DNA of 64,000 bases from Actinomycetota bacterium (GTDB lineage Bacteria > Actinomycetota > Geothermincolia > Geothermincolales > RBG-13-55-18): NCBI GenBank assembly GCA_014360645.1, contig JACIXD010000014.1, forward strand, positions 50,208 to 114,207, given 5' to 3'. Shown here in pieces: positions 8,873 through 17,760 of the stretch (positions are counted from its first letter, which is position 1; each line of letters begins with the position of its first letter). A program made the translations under genes and the position numbers. Under the pieces are notes generated by a model, which worked only from the letters and a program-made list of their open reading frames with translations, had not been told where the DNA came from and made no database searches.

Positions 8873-9733
8873 ATGAGTAAAAGAGATGGCCTCGGCCACG
8901 GTGATGGAGGAAGCGGACGCCGCGGGAGGCGGTGGGGCATGGGAGCCCTGAGCGACGCCTTCCGCTTCCTCACCGCGCTGCCCCTCCCTCAACGCCGGGG
9001 AGACGAAGGAACGCTGGCGGCGTCGCTGTCGTATTTTCCCTTGGTGGGAGCGGTTATCGGAGGCGCCCTGGTGCTCACGGACTGGGCGTGCGGCCTGGCC
9101 TTCCCCCGCGCGACCCATTTCCTCTCCGCCGCCCTGGTGCTGGCGGTCTATGCCTTCCTCACGGGCGGGTTACACCACGACGGCCTCATGGACGTCGCCG
9201 ACGCTTTCTGGGGGAGGAGGTCGCGGGAGGAGAGGCTGCGCATCATGAAGGACGCGCGAGCAGGGGCCCTTGGCGTGACCGCCGTGGTGCTCTTTCTGCT
9301 GGTGGAGCTGGCCGCGCTATACGCCCTTCCCGCGCACGTGGATGCTTCCCCGGGGCGCCTGCGCTGGGCAGCGCTCCTGTCTTTCCCGGTGTTGGGGAGG
9401 TGGATGATGTGCTACCTCTGCGTGCGTTTTCCCTACGCGCGCGAGGAGGGCACGGGCGCGGTCTTCGTCAAGGAGGCCGCATATTCCAGCCTGGCGCCAG
9501 CGAGTGCGCTCACCCTGGCCGTGCTGGCGGGATGTTTCGTTTTTTTGGCCTGCGTTCCCATGCTCATCGCGGCGCTCTCCATCCTCGCCCTTGCCTTCGC
9601 CGAGGCGTCGGGAGGGTATTTCATGCGCGCCCTGGGGGGGGTCACCGGTGACTGCGTGGGGGCGGCGGCCATGTTCTGCGAGGCGCTCGTACTGCTGTTG
9701 CTGGCCAGCCGCCTACCGGAACTGCTCCTCTGA
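8873..9733 (+). CDS. cobS: Adenosylcobinamide-GDP ribazoletransferase (cobalamin synthase)
   Basis: A 286-residue integral membrane enzyme that joins adenosylcobinamide-GDP with alpha-ribazole (phosphate) in the last step of cobalamin assembly. RFLTALPLPQR at about 31-41 and the metal-binding GGLHHDGLMDVADAFWG near 98-114 are CobS signatures, followed by RLRIMKDARAGALG. Several hydrophobic segments follow, as expected for about six membrane spans. ATG 8873 has AGGTG upstream; ATG 8939 is an alternative that removes a Gly/Arg-rich leader not typical of CobS. About 180 bp of noncoding DNA separates it from cobT. Confidence 0.93.
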   Translation: MSKRDGLGHGDGGSGRRGRRWGMGALSDAFRFLTALPLPQRRGDEGTLAASLSYFPLVGAVIGGALVLTDWACGLAFPRATHFLSAALVLAVYAFLTGGLHHDGLMDVADAFWGRRSREERLRIMKDARAGALGVTAVVLFLLVELAALYALPAHVDASPGRLRWAALLSFPVLGRWMMCYLCVRFPYAREEGTGAVFVKEAAYSSLAPASALTLAVLAGCFVFLACVPMLIAALSILALAFAEASGGYFMRALGGVTGDCVGAAAMFCEALVLLLLASRLPELLL

Positions 9734-9734
9734 A

Positions 9735-9763
9735 CGGGGAAGCCCCGGACAGGGGACATTTTT
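9735..9763 (+). repeat. REP-like repeat, variant copy 2
   Basis: A diverged copy of the repeat at 8613 and 43315. CGGGGAAGCCCCGGACAGGGGACATTTT-like sequence starts 2 bp after the cobS stop. The GGGG/CCCC hairpin is kept, and it runs into a T-stretch, so it may also act as a weak terminator. Confidence 0.6.
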
Positions 9764-9943
9764 TCTCTGCGGGGGCTGTCACGGGTCCGGAAGCGTAAGC
9801 GCAAGCAAGACCCTCGCATCGCGGAGATCGCGGTGGGGGGGGCAGAAGCGGCCTGAACAGGAGAAAGAGGGACATGGTGCGCGGAAGAAGGTGCGTAGCG
9901 CAACGCCGGCCTCGCCCGGCGGCTACGGAAAGGTGAGGTGGTG

Positions 9944-10921
9944 ATGGGGCGCGCGGAAGAGCTCGAGCGCGGAAGATCTCGGCGCATCGCCGCCGCCTTC
10001 GCCCTGGACGCCCTCCTGGGGGATCCCGAGGGATACCCCCACCCCGTGCGCGTCATGGGCGCCTGGGTGGAAAGGCTGGAGCGTCGCCTGGGTCCCCGCG
10101 GCGCGGATGACCGCGGGGCACGCCTGCGCGGCTGTTTGCTGGCGGCCCTGGTGGCGGGCGGGAGCTGGGCGGCGGGACGTGCCTTGCTGGCGGGGCCCTG
10201 GCCGGGGGCAACGGAGACGCTGCTCCTGTACACCGCGTTTGCATGGAAGGACCTGGAAAGAAGCGCCCTGAAGGTAGCGGAGGCGCTGGAGAGGGGAGAG
10301 GTGGAGGCGGCGAGGTCCCGCCTGCGCGCGCTGGTGGGGAGGGACACGGAGGCGCTGGACGAGGGCGGGATCTGCCGGGCGGCGGTGGAGTCGGTGGCGG
10401 AGAACTACTGCGACGGGGTCCTCGCGCCGCTGCTCTGGGCGGCCGTGGGGGGAGCGCCGGCGGCGCTGGCCTTCAAGGCGGTGTCCACCATGGATTCCAT
10501 GCTCGGCCACAAGGACGAGCGCCACCTCCACCTGGGATGGTGCCCGGCGCGCCTGGACGACCTGGCCGTACTCGTCCCCGCCAGGATCTCCCTTCCCCTC
10601 ATCTGGCTGTCCGCCCTGGCCTGCGGCCTTGACGCCGGGGCGGCCTGGAGGATAGGGATCAGGGACCGCAGGCGGCACGCCAGCCCCAACAGCGCCTACC
10701 CCGAGGCGGCCTTCGCCGGGGCCCTGGGGCTGGAGCTTGGGGGCGAGGTGGCCTACCGCGGAGAGACGTACCGGTATCCGACCATCGGCGAGGGGTCCAG
10801 GGAGGCCACTCCGGCGCACCTGCGGGAGGCGTTGAGGCTGCTGCGGGCGGCCTCGCTGCTGGGGCTGTGCCTGGCAATGGCGCTGGCATGGTGGAAGGAG
10901 AGAGGAGGGGGAGGAGCGTGA
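9944..10921 (+). CDS. cbiB: Adenosylcobinamide-phosphate synthase
   Basis: A 325-residue CbiB (called CobD in Pseudomonas) membrane protein, which attaches the aminopropanol (phosphate) arm to adenosylcobyric acid. The family hallmarks are ALDALLGDPEGYPHPVRVMG near the start, SVAENYCDGVLAPL near 150 and KAVSTMDSMLGHKDER near 180, then RHASPNSAYPEAAFAGALG near 245. AAGGTGAGG precedes ATG 9944; GTG codons at 9938 and 9941 are in frame but overlap that site. The stop overlaps the GTG of the next gene by four bases, indicating coupled translation with cobD. Confidence 0.93.
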   Translation: MGRAEELERGRSRRIAAAFALDALLGDPEGYPHPVRVMGAWVERLERRLGPRGADDRGARLRGCLLAALVAGGSWAAGRALLAGPWPGATETLLLYTAFAWKDLERSALKVAEALERGEVEAARSRLRALVGRDTEALDEGGICRAAVESVAENYCDGVLAPLLWAAVGGAPAALAFKAVSTMDSMLGHKDERHLHLGWCPARLDDLAVLVPARISLPLIWLSALACGLDAGAAWRIGIRDRRRHASPNSAYPEAAFAGALGLELGGEVAYRGETYRYPTIGEGSREATPAHLREALRLLRAASLLGLCLAMALAWWKERGGGGA

Positions 10922-12093
10922 GGGAGGGATTTCCCGCCCATGGCGGCGACCTGGAGTGGGCCGCGGAGCGCTACGGCCTCGACCCCCGGGATTTCCTGGA
11001 CTTCAGCTCCAACCTGAACCCGCTGGGCCCTCCGGAGCGGGCCCTGGAGGCGGCGCGCGCCGCCCTGCGGGAGGTCGGCCGCTACCCCGAGCCGGACGCG
11101 GACAGGCTGAAGGCGGCCTTGGCCCGCTTCCTGGACCTTGACCGGAGGCTGCTCGTGCTGGGCAACGGGTCGAGCGAGCTCATCCACCACCTCTCACGTT
11201 GCGTGCTCTCGGAGGCGTTCCCCGCCGCCGGAGAGGTCGGACCGGGGGGCGGGGGAGCGGGGCGGCCGCCGGGTAGGGCGAGGGTGACGGTGGCGGTCCC
11301 CGCCTTCGGGGAATACGAGCGGGCGGCGCGCATCGCAGGCGCGGAGCCGTCCTTTCACGCGCTGCTGCCCGGTGACGGCTTTTCCCTGCGGCCGGAAACC
11401 CTTGCGGAGGAGGCAGCCCGCTCGCGGCTCACCTTCTTCTGTAACCCGGCCAGCCCCACGGGCAGGCTCTACCGCAGGAAGGAACTTCTGCCCGTCCTCG
11501 AGGCCTGCCGCGCTGCAGGAGGCATCCTGGTGGTGGACGAGAGCTTCATGTCCTTCTGTCCTCCGGGAGAGGCGGAGGAAGCCACCCTCCTCGAACACGC
11601 GGGGGAGGAGGGGCTTGCGGTGCTCTCCACCCTCACCAAGGTCTTCGCCCTGGCGGGACTGCGCGGCCCCGGATGGCTGGCGGGCCCCGAGGCCCTGATC
11701 TCGTACCTCGAGGAGAGGGCGGTGCCCTGGCGGGTCAACGTGGCGGCGGAGGCCGCGGCCATGGCCTCGCTGGAGGACGAGGGCTTCCTGGCGGAGACGC
11801 GCGCCGCGGTGGCGAGCTGGAGGGAGGAGCTGGCGGAAGGGCTCGCGGCCGCCGGCCTGTTCCACGTCTTCCCCTCGCGCACCAACTTCATCCTCCTGCG
11901 CCTCACCGGTGCGGAGGAGCGGGCGCGCGAGCTGGTGGACGCGCTGGGAAGGAGGGGGATACTGGTGCGCGACTGCGGGAACTTCCGGGGGCTGGGAGAG
12001 GGCTTTCTGCGGGTGGCGGTAAAGAGGCCGGAGGAGAACCGCCGCCTCCTGCGGGCGTTGGAGGAGGCGGCGGGGGAGCTGAAGATCCCCTGA
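10918..12093 (+). CDS. cobD: L-threonine-O-3-phosphate decarboxylase-like aminotransferase
   Basis: A 391-residue class I/II PLP enzyme next to cbiB, as expected for CobD (Salmonella naming), which makes aminopropanol phosphate for the nucleotide loop. It begins GFPAHGGDLEWAAERYG, the CobD-type N terminus, followed by DFSSNLNPLGPP. The PLP lysine is Lys241 in STLTKVFALAGLRGPGW, and VVDESF supplies the ring Asp. Relative to HisC, a Gly/Pro-rich insertion sits at about 100-125. The start is GTG 10918 behind GGAGGGGGAGGAGC. Histidinol-phosphate aminotransferase is the alternative, but the neighbourhood argues for CobD. Confidence 0.87.
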   Translation: MREGFPAHGGDLEWAAERYGLDPRDFLDFSSNLNPLGPPERALEAARAALREVGRYPEPDADRLKAALARFLDLDRRLLVLGNGSSELIHHLSRCVLSEAFPAAGEVGPGGGGAGRPPGRARVTVAVPAFGEYERAARIAGAEPSFHALLPGDGFSLRPETLAEEAARSRLTFFCNPASPTGRLYRRKELLPVLEACRAAGGILVVDESFMSFCPPGEAEEATLLEHAGEEGLAVLSTLTKVFALAGLRGPGWLAGPEALISYLEERAVPWRVNVAAEAAAMASLEDEGFLAETRAAVASWREELAEGLAAAGLFHVFPSRTNFILLRLTGAEERARELVDALGRRGILVRDCGNFRGLGEGFLRVAVKRPEENRRLLRALEEAAGELKIP

Positions 12094-12298
12094 GGGCGCC
12101 TTTCGCGGATAGACCTTCCGCCGTCCGCGCCGGCAGGGAGGCCGGGCGACCGCTCCGAAGGCCTGCCTCGCCGGAGCGCAGGAGACGCTTTTTGTGAGCG
12201 CGGCCACGGGAGGGAGCGGCTCCCGCGCGGTAACGGGAAAGCGGCGGAGGAGAAGGAAAGAAAAGGAAAGGAAAGAAGGAAGACGGGAAGGAGGAGCG

Positions 12299-13228
12299 AT
12301 GCTGCGCAAAAGATCACTGCTGACGGTCCTGGCGTTGTGTATCCTGGCCGCGTCCCTGCTGTCGGGGTGTGGAGGATCGGAGAAAAAGGGGGAGGAGAGG
12401 AGCCCCGGCGTCTTCACCGACGACCTGGGGCGGGAGGTGACCCTGGAGGAAGCTCCCTCGCGTATAGTCTCCGTATCGCCAGCCTGCACCGAGATCCTCT
12501 TCGCCCTCGGGCTGGGCGACAAGGTGGTCGGGGTCACAGAATACTGCGACTATCCCGAGGAGGCGCTGGAGAAGGAGAAGATCGGCACCTTTACCACCCC
12601 CAGCCTCGAAGCCATCGTGGCCCTGAATCCGGACCTGGTGCTGGCCACTGGCGGCGTGCAGGCGGAGGTGCTGGGGCGCATGGAGGAGCTGGGACTCACC
12701 GTCTATGCCGTCAACCCCACCACCTTCGACGAGACCCTGGCCACCATCCTGGAGGTGGGCGAGATCACCGGCACCACGCGGCGCGCCGAAGAGATCGTCA
12801 CCGACATGAACCAGAGAGCGGTGGAGGTGGCCCGGCGGGTGAACGAGATGGAGGCCCGAGGCAAGGCTAGGCCCCGCGCCTTCTTCGAGATCTACTATGA
12901 GAACAACGTGTGGACGGTGGGGAAGGGGAGCATCATCTCCAACCTCATCCGCCTGGCGGGGGGAGAGAACATCGGGGACATGGAGTCAGGCGACTACTAC
13001 GAGTTCAGCGTGGAGGCGCTCATGTCCCAGAACCCGCAGGTCTACCTGGTGGGAAGCGGGTCCATGTTCGAACCCGGAGACATCACCTCCCGCCCGGGTT
13101 GGGACCGCATGGACGCGGTGCGGGACGGCAGGGTCTATGTCATCGAGGAGAACCTGCTCTACCGCACGGGGCCGCGGCTCATCGACGGCCTCGAGGCCAT
13201 TCACGCGGCCCTCTACCCGGAGGATTGA
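12299..13228 (+). CDS. btuF: Corrinoid ABC transporter substrate-binding lipoprotein
   Basis: A 309-residue lipoprotein with a type II signal peptide ending in the lipobox LLSG-Cys24. The mature part has the BtuF/FepB two-lobe fold signatures: TDDLGREVTLEEAPSRIVS, SPACTEILFALGLGDKVVGVT, YCDYPEEA and a C-terminal EALMSQNPQVYLVG. With the BtuC and BtuD genes directly downstream and the B12 riboswitch upstream, corrinoid uptake is the likely role; siderophore binding is the alternative. AAGGAGGAGCG precedes ATG 12299; the open frame extends to 12194 but that part is Arg/Lys-rich junk. Confidence 0.88.
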   Translation: MLRKRSLLTVLALCILAASLLSGCGGSEKKGEERSPGVFTDDLGREVTLEEAPSRIVSVSPACTEILFALGLGDKVVGVTEYCDYPEEALEKEKIGTFTTPSLEAIVALNPDLVLATGGVQAEVLGRMEELGLTVYAVNPTTFDETLATILEVGEITGTTRRAEEIVTDMNQRAVEVARRVNEMEARGKARPRAFFEIYYENNVWTVGKGSIISNLIRLAGGENIGDMESGDYYEFSVEALMSQNPQVYLVGSGSMFEPGDITSRPGWDRMDAVRDGRVYVIEENLLYRTGPRLIDGLEAIHAALYPED

Positions 13229-13292
13229 GCGCGCCGCGCGGCGGTGATGCGCGAAGGGCCCGGCATGGCGGCAAGGTGAAAGCGGGAAGGAC

Positions 13293-14366
13293 GTGGAAGA
13301 GGTAGCGGGGGTGACGGGAAGGCTGGCCGCGCTGCGCCGCCGCCGCGTGGCGGTGCTTACCTGTCTGGCGCTGGCCATGCTGGCGGCAGTGATCGTGGCC
13401 GTGGCCCTGGGTGCGGTGTACGTCCCCCTCGCCACCTCCTTCCGCATCGTGCTCTCCCGCCTGCCGTTGCTGGGCAGGATGGTGGAGGCCACCTGGACGC
13501 CCACCCAGGAGACCATCATCGTCTCGGTGCGCCTGCCGCGCGTGCTGCTGGCCCTGCTGGTGGGCATGGGACTGGCCTTGGCCGGAGCAATCTTCCAGGG
13601 CCTTTTCCGCAACCCCATGGCCGATCCCAGCATCATCGGGTCCTCCCAGGGGGCGGCGCTGGGGGCCACCGTAGCCTTCTTCTTCGGCATCAAGGCGGGG
13701 CTGGGAGGCCTCACCTCCGTCCCCCTCTTCGCCTTCGCGGGGTCGCTGCTGGCGGTGCTGGCGGTCTACGCCATCGCCAGGGTGGGAGGCCGCGCCTCCA
13801 TCGCCTCCCTGCTGCTGGTGGGCATCGCGCTCTCCTCGTTCCTGGCCTCCATCGTCTCCCTGCTCATGGTGGTGAGCGAGGACCGCATGCACAACATCTT
13901 TTTCTGGCTCATGGGCGGGCTGGGCACCGGCAACTGGGACATGGTGCTGGCGGTGCTCCCCTTCATCGCCGTGGGGGCGGCCGCCGCCCTGCTCCTGGCC
14001 CGCGACCTCAACCTGCTCATGCTGGGGGAGGAGAGGGCGGCGCAGCTCGGCCTGGAGACGGAGCGCTTCAAGTGGACGATGATCGCGGTGGCCTCCCTGG
14101 TGGTGGGGGCCGCCGTCTCGGTGTCGGGGATCATCGGTTTCGTGGGGCTGATGACTCCCCACATCGTGCGCCTGCTCACCGGCCCGGATCACCGCTTCCT
14201 CATCCCGGGCTCCATTCTGGGGGGAGGGCTCTTCCTGGTGCTCGCCGACACCCTGGCGCGAACGGTCATCGCCCCCAACGAGCTGCCGGTGGGCATCGTC
14301 ACCGCCTTTTTCGGGGCTCCCTTCTTCATCTACCTGCTCAGGCGCAGCCGGCAGCAGACGGCCTGA
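13293..14366 (+). CDS. btuC: Corrinoid ABC transporter permease
   Basis: A 357-residue FecCD/BtuC-type permease with about ten hydrophobic segments. Typical motifs are RLPRVLLALLVGMGLALAGA near 85-105, FRNPMADPSIIGSSQGAALG near 110-130, and a C-terminal GIIGFVGLMTPHIVRLLTG, which includes the coupling region for the ATPase. The start is GTG 13293; GTG 13311 is possible. It sits between btuF and btuD, and the three genes make a complete importer. Confidence 0.9.
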   Translation: MEEVAGVTGRLAALRRRRVAVLTCLALAMLAAVIVAVALGAVYVPLATSFRIVLSRLPLLGRMVEATWTPTQETIIVSVRLPRVLLALLVGMGLALAGAIFQGLFRNPMADPSIIGSSQGAALGATVAFFFGIKAGLGGLTSVPLFAFAGSLLAVLAVYAIARVGGRASIASLLLVGIALSSFLASIVSLLMVVSEDRMHNIFFWLMGGLGTGNWDMVLAVLPFIAVGAAAALLLARDLNLLMLGEERAAQLGLETERFKWTMIAVASLVVGAAVSVSGIIGFVGLMTPHIVRLLTGPDHRFLIPGSILGGGLFLVLADTLARTVIAPNELPVGIVTAFFGAPFFIYLLRRSRQQTA

Positions 14367-14381
14367 AGCCGGGGAGGGGTG

Positions 14382-15650
14382 ATGGCCATGGAATGGAAGA
14401 CACTGGAAGCCAGGGACCTGCACGCCGCCTACCGCGAGGCGGAGGTGGTCTCGGGACTCAACCTCACTTTAAGGTCGGGGGACTTCATCGGCATCATCGG
14501 ACCCAACGGTTCGGGGAAGACCAGCTTCCTCCGGGTCCTGTCGCGGGCCCTCCGGCCCAGGAAGGGGGTGGTGCTCCTGGGCGGCGAGGACCTCTACCGC
14601 CTGCCGGCACGGGAGGCGGCACGCAACCTCGCCCTGGTCCCCCAGGAGACAGCGGCCTCCTTCGCCTTCACCGCCCTGGAGGTGGTGCTCATGGGGAGGA
14701 ACCCCCACCTCGGACGCCTGCGGGCGGCGGGACCGCGCGACCTGGAGAAGGCGCGGCTGGCCATGGAGCGGGCCAACGTCTGGCACCTGGCCGACCGCCC
14801 GGTGACCGAGCTCTCGGGAGGGGAGCGCCAGCGGGTGATCATCGCCCAGGCCCTGGCCCAGGACACCGGCCTGCTGCTCCTGGACGAGCCCACTCAGCAC
14901 CTGGATATCAGCCACCAGCTCTCCCTTCTGGAGCTGCTGGCGGAGATGTGCAGGCGGGGGCTTGCCGTGGTCATGGTCATGCACGACCTCAACCTGGCCT
15001 CCCAGTACTGCGACCGCCTGCTGGTCATGAAGGGAGGCAGGGAATACATGCGCGGCACTCCCGAAGAGGTGCTCAACGCCGCCATGCTGCAGGAGGTGTT
15101 CGGGGTGGGTGCCATCGTCACCCGTCACGCGGTGACCGAGAGGCCCCAGGTGGTCTTCCTTCCGGGGAGCGGAGGTTCCCCCGTTACCGGACCCCGGGTC
15201 CACCTCATCTGCGGCGGAGCCAGCGGCGCCTCCCTCATGCGCGAGCTGCTGGAGGCGGGCTGCTATCTCACTGCGGGCGCCCTCAACCGGGGAGACGGCG
15301 ACGAGGAGGTGGGGCGGGCCCTGGAGATCCCCATGGCCGTGGAGGCCCCCTTCAGCCGCATCTCCGAGGACACGCACCGCGCCAACCTGGACCTGGTGGA
15401 GAGGGCCGAGGTGGTGGTGGTGACCGACCTCTACGTGGGGCCGGGCAACCTCTTGAACCTGGAGGCGGCGCGCGAGGCGCTGCGGGCGGGGAAACGCGTC
15501 TTTCTATTCTCGCCCCGTCCCATCGAGGAGCGGGACTACACCGGGGGCGCCGCCGCCGAGCTATACCGGCTCCTGCGCGAGGAGGGCGCCTGGGAGACCG
15601 CGGACCGCGGCGAGCTGGTGGCGCTGGTCACGGGGGTGAAGGCGGGTTGA
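14382..15650 (+). CDS. btuD: Corrinoid ABC transporter ATPase with C-terminal extra domain
   Basis: A 422-residue protein. Residues 1-260 are a BtuD/FhuC-type ATPase: Walker A GPNGSGKT at 40-47, the Q-loop in VPQE, signature LSGGERQ from 144, Walker B ending in Asp168-Glu169, and the switch His in VMHDLN. Residues about 270-422 form a second, Rossmann-like domain (HLICGGASGASLMRELLEAG, VVVVTDLYVGPGNLLNLEAA). It is not part of ordinary BtuD and may bind a nucleotide; its function is unknown. The start ATG 14382 follows GGGGAGGGG; ATG 14388 is also in frame. The stop overlaps the TTG start of cobQ. Confidence 0.88.
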   Translation: MAMEWKTLEARDLHAAYREAEVVSGLNLTLRSGDFIGIIGPNGSGKTSFLRVLSRALRPRKGVVLLGGEDLYRLPAREAARNLALVPQETAASFAFTALEVVLMGRNPHLGRLRAAGPRDLEKARLAMERANVWHLADRPVTELSGGERQRVIIAQALAQDTGLLLLDEPTQHLDISHQLSLLELLAEMCRRGLAVVMVMHDLNLASQYCDRLLVMKGGREYMRGTPEEVLNAAMLQEVFGVGAIVTRHAVTERPQVVFLPGSGGSPVTGPRVHLICGGASGASLMRELLEAGCYLTAGALNRGDGDEEVGRALEIPMAVEAPFSRISEDTHRANLDLVERAEVVVVTDLYVGPGNLLNLEAAREALRAGKRVFLFSPRPIEERDYTGGAAAELYRLLREEGAWETADRGELVALVTGVKAG

Positions 15651-17224
15651 GCCGCGCGCAGGGCCTGGCCGGATGCCTCATGCTCCAGGGCACCTCCTCC
15701 CACGTAGGGAAGAGCGTGCTCGCGGCAGCCCTGTGCCGCATCTTAAGGGATGACGGCATACGCGTGGCTCCCTTCAAGAGCCAGAACATGTCCCTGAACT
15801 CCTACGTCACGCGGGAGGGCGGGGAGATGGGGCGCGCCCAGGTGCTCCAGGCACAAGCCGCGGGGATAGAGCCCCACACGGACATGAACCCCGTGCTTCT
15901 CAAGCCGTCGGCGGGAGGGAAGATGCAGGTGGTGCTGGAGGGAAGACCCGTGGGGCATTACTCGGCCGGGGAATACGGCGAGCTGCTCCCGGAGCTGCTG
16001 CCGGCGGTGCTGGCGGCGCTGCGGAGGCTGCGCCGGGACTTCGAGGTGGTGATCATGGAGGGAGCGGGGAGCCCCGCGGAGATCAATCTCGCCGACCGCG
16101 ATATCGCCAACATGCGCATGGCCGTGGCCGCGGAAGCCCCGGTGATTCTGGTGGGCGACATCGACCGCGGGGGCGTCTTCGCCTCCCTGGTGGGAACCCT
16201 TGAGCTCCTCCCATGGAGGGAGCGCCGCCTGGTCTCTGGCTTCATCATCAACAAGTTCCGCGGCGATTTCGGCCTCCTGGAGGGCGGGCTCTCGTGGCTG
16301 GAGTCGCGGACCGGGCGCCCGGTGCTGGGGGTGGTGCCCTACCTGTACGACCTCGGCCTCGAGGAGGAGGATTCCGTGAGCCTGGACGAGGCCCGGGCGG
16401 CAGCCCGCGCGGAAGGGGAAGAGGAGGGGGAAGAGGAAGGAGATGCGCTGGACATCGCGGTGATCCGCCTCCCCCATATCTCCAATGCCACCGACTTCGA
16501 GCCCCTGGAGCGAGAGAGAGGGGTGCGGGTGCGTTTCGTGCGCGGCCCTGCCCGGCTGGGCAGGCCGGACGCGGTGATCGTCCCCGGCACCAAGAGCACC
16601 GTCCACGATCTGGCGTGGCTGCGGGAGAGCGGCCTCGCCTCCCGTATAGCGGGCTTGGCGGAATCGGGGGTCCCGTTGATCGGCATATGCGGTGGTTACC
16701 AGATGTTGGGAGAGAGCATCGTGGACCCGGAGGGGGTGGAGTCCGCGGAAGAAAAGGCGGCGGGCCTGGGCCTCCTGCCCCTGGTGACGGTCTTCGGCGG
16801 GGAGAAGAGCACCCACCGCGTGAAGGCCCGGGCGGCGAGGGATATCCCCCTCCTGGGGCTCGATGCCGCCTCGCCCCCGTTCTCCGGCTACGAGATCCAC
16901 ATGGGACGCTCTTACCTCCCGGTACGTCCTCCCCTGCGCATCGTGGAGCGGGACGGCGCGGCTGTGGAGGCGGGCGAAGGGGCGATGCGCGAGGACCTGC
17001 CGGTGTTCGGGTGCTATCTCCACGGCCTCTTCGAGAACCCATGTGTGCGCGAGGGTTTCCTGGCCGCCCTGGAGAGGCGGCGCGGGCTGCGGGCGCGGGG
17101 TCCCCGACGGGGGCGGGACTGGGATACGCTGCGCGAGGAGAGCCTGGACCGCCTGGCCCGCGCGGTGCGGGAGTCCCTGCGCATGGATCTGGTCTACCGC
17201 CTCTCGGGCTTGGCCCGCGCCTGA
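15647..17224 (+). CDS. cobQ: Cobyric acid synthase (glutamine amidotransferase)
   Basis: A 525-residue CobQ/CbiP, which amidates four carboxylates of adenosylcobyrinic a,c-diamide using glutamine and ATP. The N-terminal dethiobiotin-synthetase-like domain starts LQGTSSHVGKS and contains FKSQNMSLNSYVT. The class I amidotransferase domain has Cys348 in GICGGYQMLGE and His459 in CYLHGLFENP. A Glu-rich linker (about 255-266) joins the domains. The start TTG 15647 overlaps the btuD stop (TTGA) behind GGGGGTGAAGG; ATG 15680 would remove 11 residues. No corrin-ring genes are in the window, so its substrate may come from uptake or from genes elsewhere. Confidence 0.93.
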   Translation: MSRAQGLAGCLMLQGTSSHVGKSVLAAALCRILRDDGIRVAPFKSQNMSLNSYVTREGGEMGRAQVLQAQAAGIEPHTDMNPVLLKPSAGGKMQVVLEGRPVGHYSAGEYGELLPELLPAVLAALRRLRRDFEVVIMEGAGSPAEINLADRDIANMRMAVAAEAPVILVGDIDRGGVFASLVGTLELLPWRERRLVSGFIINKFRGDFGLLEGGLSWLESRTGRPVLGVVPYLYDLGLEEEDSVSLDEARAAARAEGEEEGEEEGDALDIAVIRLPHISNATDFEPLERERGVRVRFVRGPARLGRPDAVIVPGTKSTVHDLAWLRESGLASRIAGLAESGVPLIGICGGYQMLGESIVDPEGVESAEEKAAGLGLLPLVTVFGGEKSTHRVKARAARDIPLLGLDAASPPFSGYEIHMGRSYLPVRPPLRIVERDGAAVEAGEGAMREDLPVFGCYLHGLFENPCVREGFLAALERRRGLRARGPRRGRDWDTLREESLDRLARAVRESLRMDLVYRLSGLARA

Positions 17225-17760
17225 GGGGCCGGCGCCGGCCTGGAGGGGCCATCCGCGAGGGGGCGCAGTGCGGGGGCTCCGGGCGGCCCGCACGGTTCCG
17301 GAACTCTCACCCCGGGGACTCGCCGCGCCGGAAAGGAGGTCCTACCGGCGCCGCGCCGGGGGCGCATGTTGTGATCGGGTCCCTGCCGCCGCCCTCGAGC
17401 ACGTTCTCTGGAGGCCGCGCGAAGAGGCAGAGCGAAGAGGTACAATATACACATTCCTATATTATGTATAAGTAGTGCGTGTGGACCTGCGCTATGATGG
17501 AGGTCGGGGGCGCACGTGTTCGACGCCGCTGGATGAGCCCAAAGGCCCGTTCCCGCACGGTCTCTCCGTCGGCCCGGGGCAGGATGCAGGGGAGTGGGCG
17601 TAGAAGGATTGCTCGGGATCGGAAAAGCGGAAAGACGCGGCAGGCCCGGGGGTCGGCGGGGCGGGGCGAGCTCTCGTATCCGGGGGGCGCGGGCAAGCGC
17701 CGGTGACGGCCTCATCGGGACACGCCGCGCCTCTCCGGGTCGGCGGGTGGAGGAGTTGGC
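17225..17760. other. Intergenic region with an AT-rich island
   Basis: No gene seen between cobQ and the CapA-like gene. An AT-rich island at about 17440-17475 has TACAAT (17441-17446) and overlapping TATATT/TATTAT hexamers (17458-17465) that could be -10 elements, but no convincing -35 is in place on the + strand. The rest is GC-rich without repeats or strong hairpins that I can see. Confidence 0.4.

Noticed and set aside
14072..15646. N-terminal 525-codon extension of the cobQ frame
   Set aside because: It overlaps btuC and btuD in another frame and reads as Gly/Arg/Pro-rich nonsense; CobQ homology starts only at 15647.
17441..17472. Minus-strand promoter in the AT island
   Set aside because: Hexamers can be fitted on the minus strand, but no minus-strand gene exists downstream.
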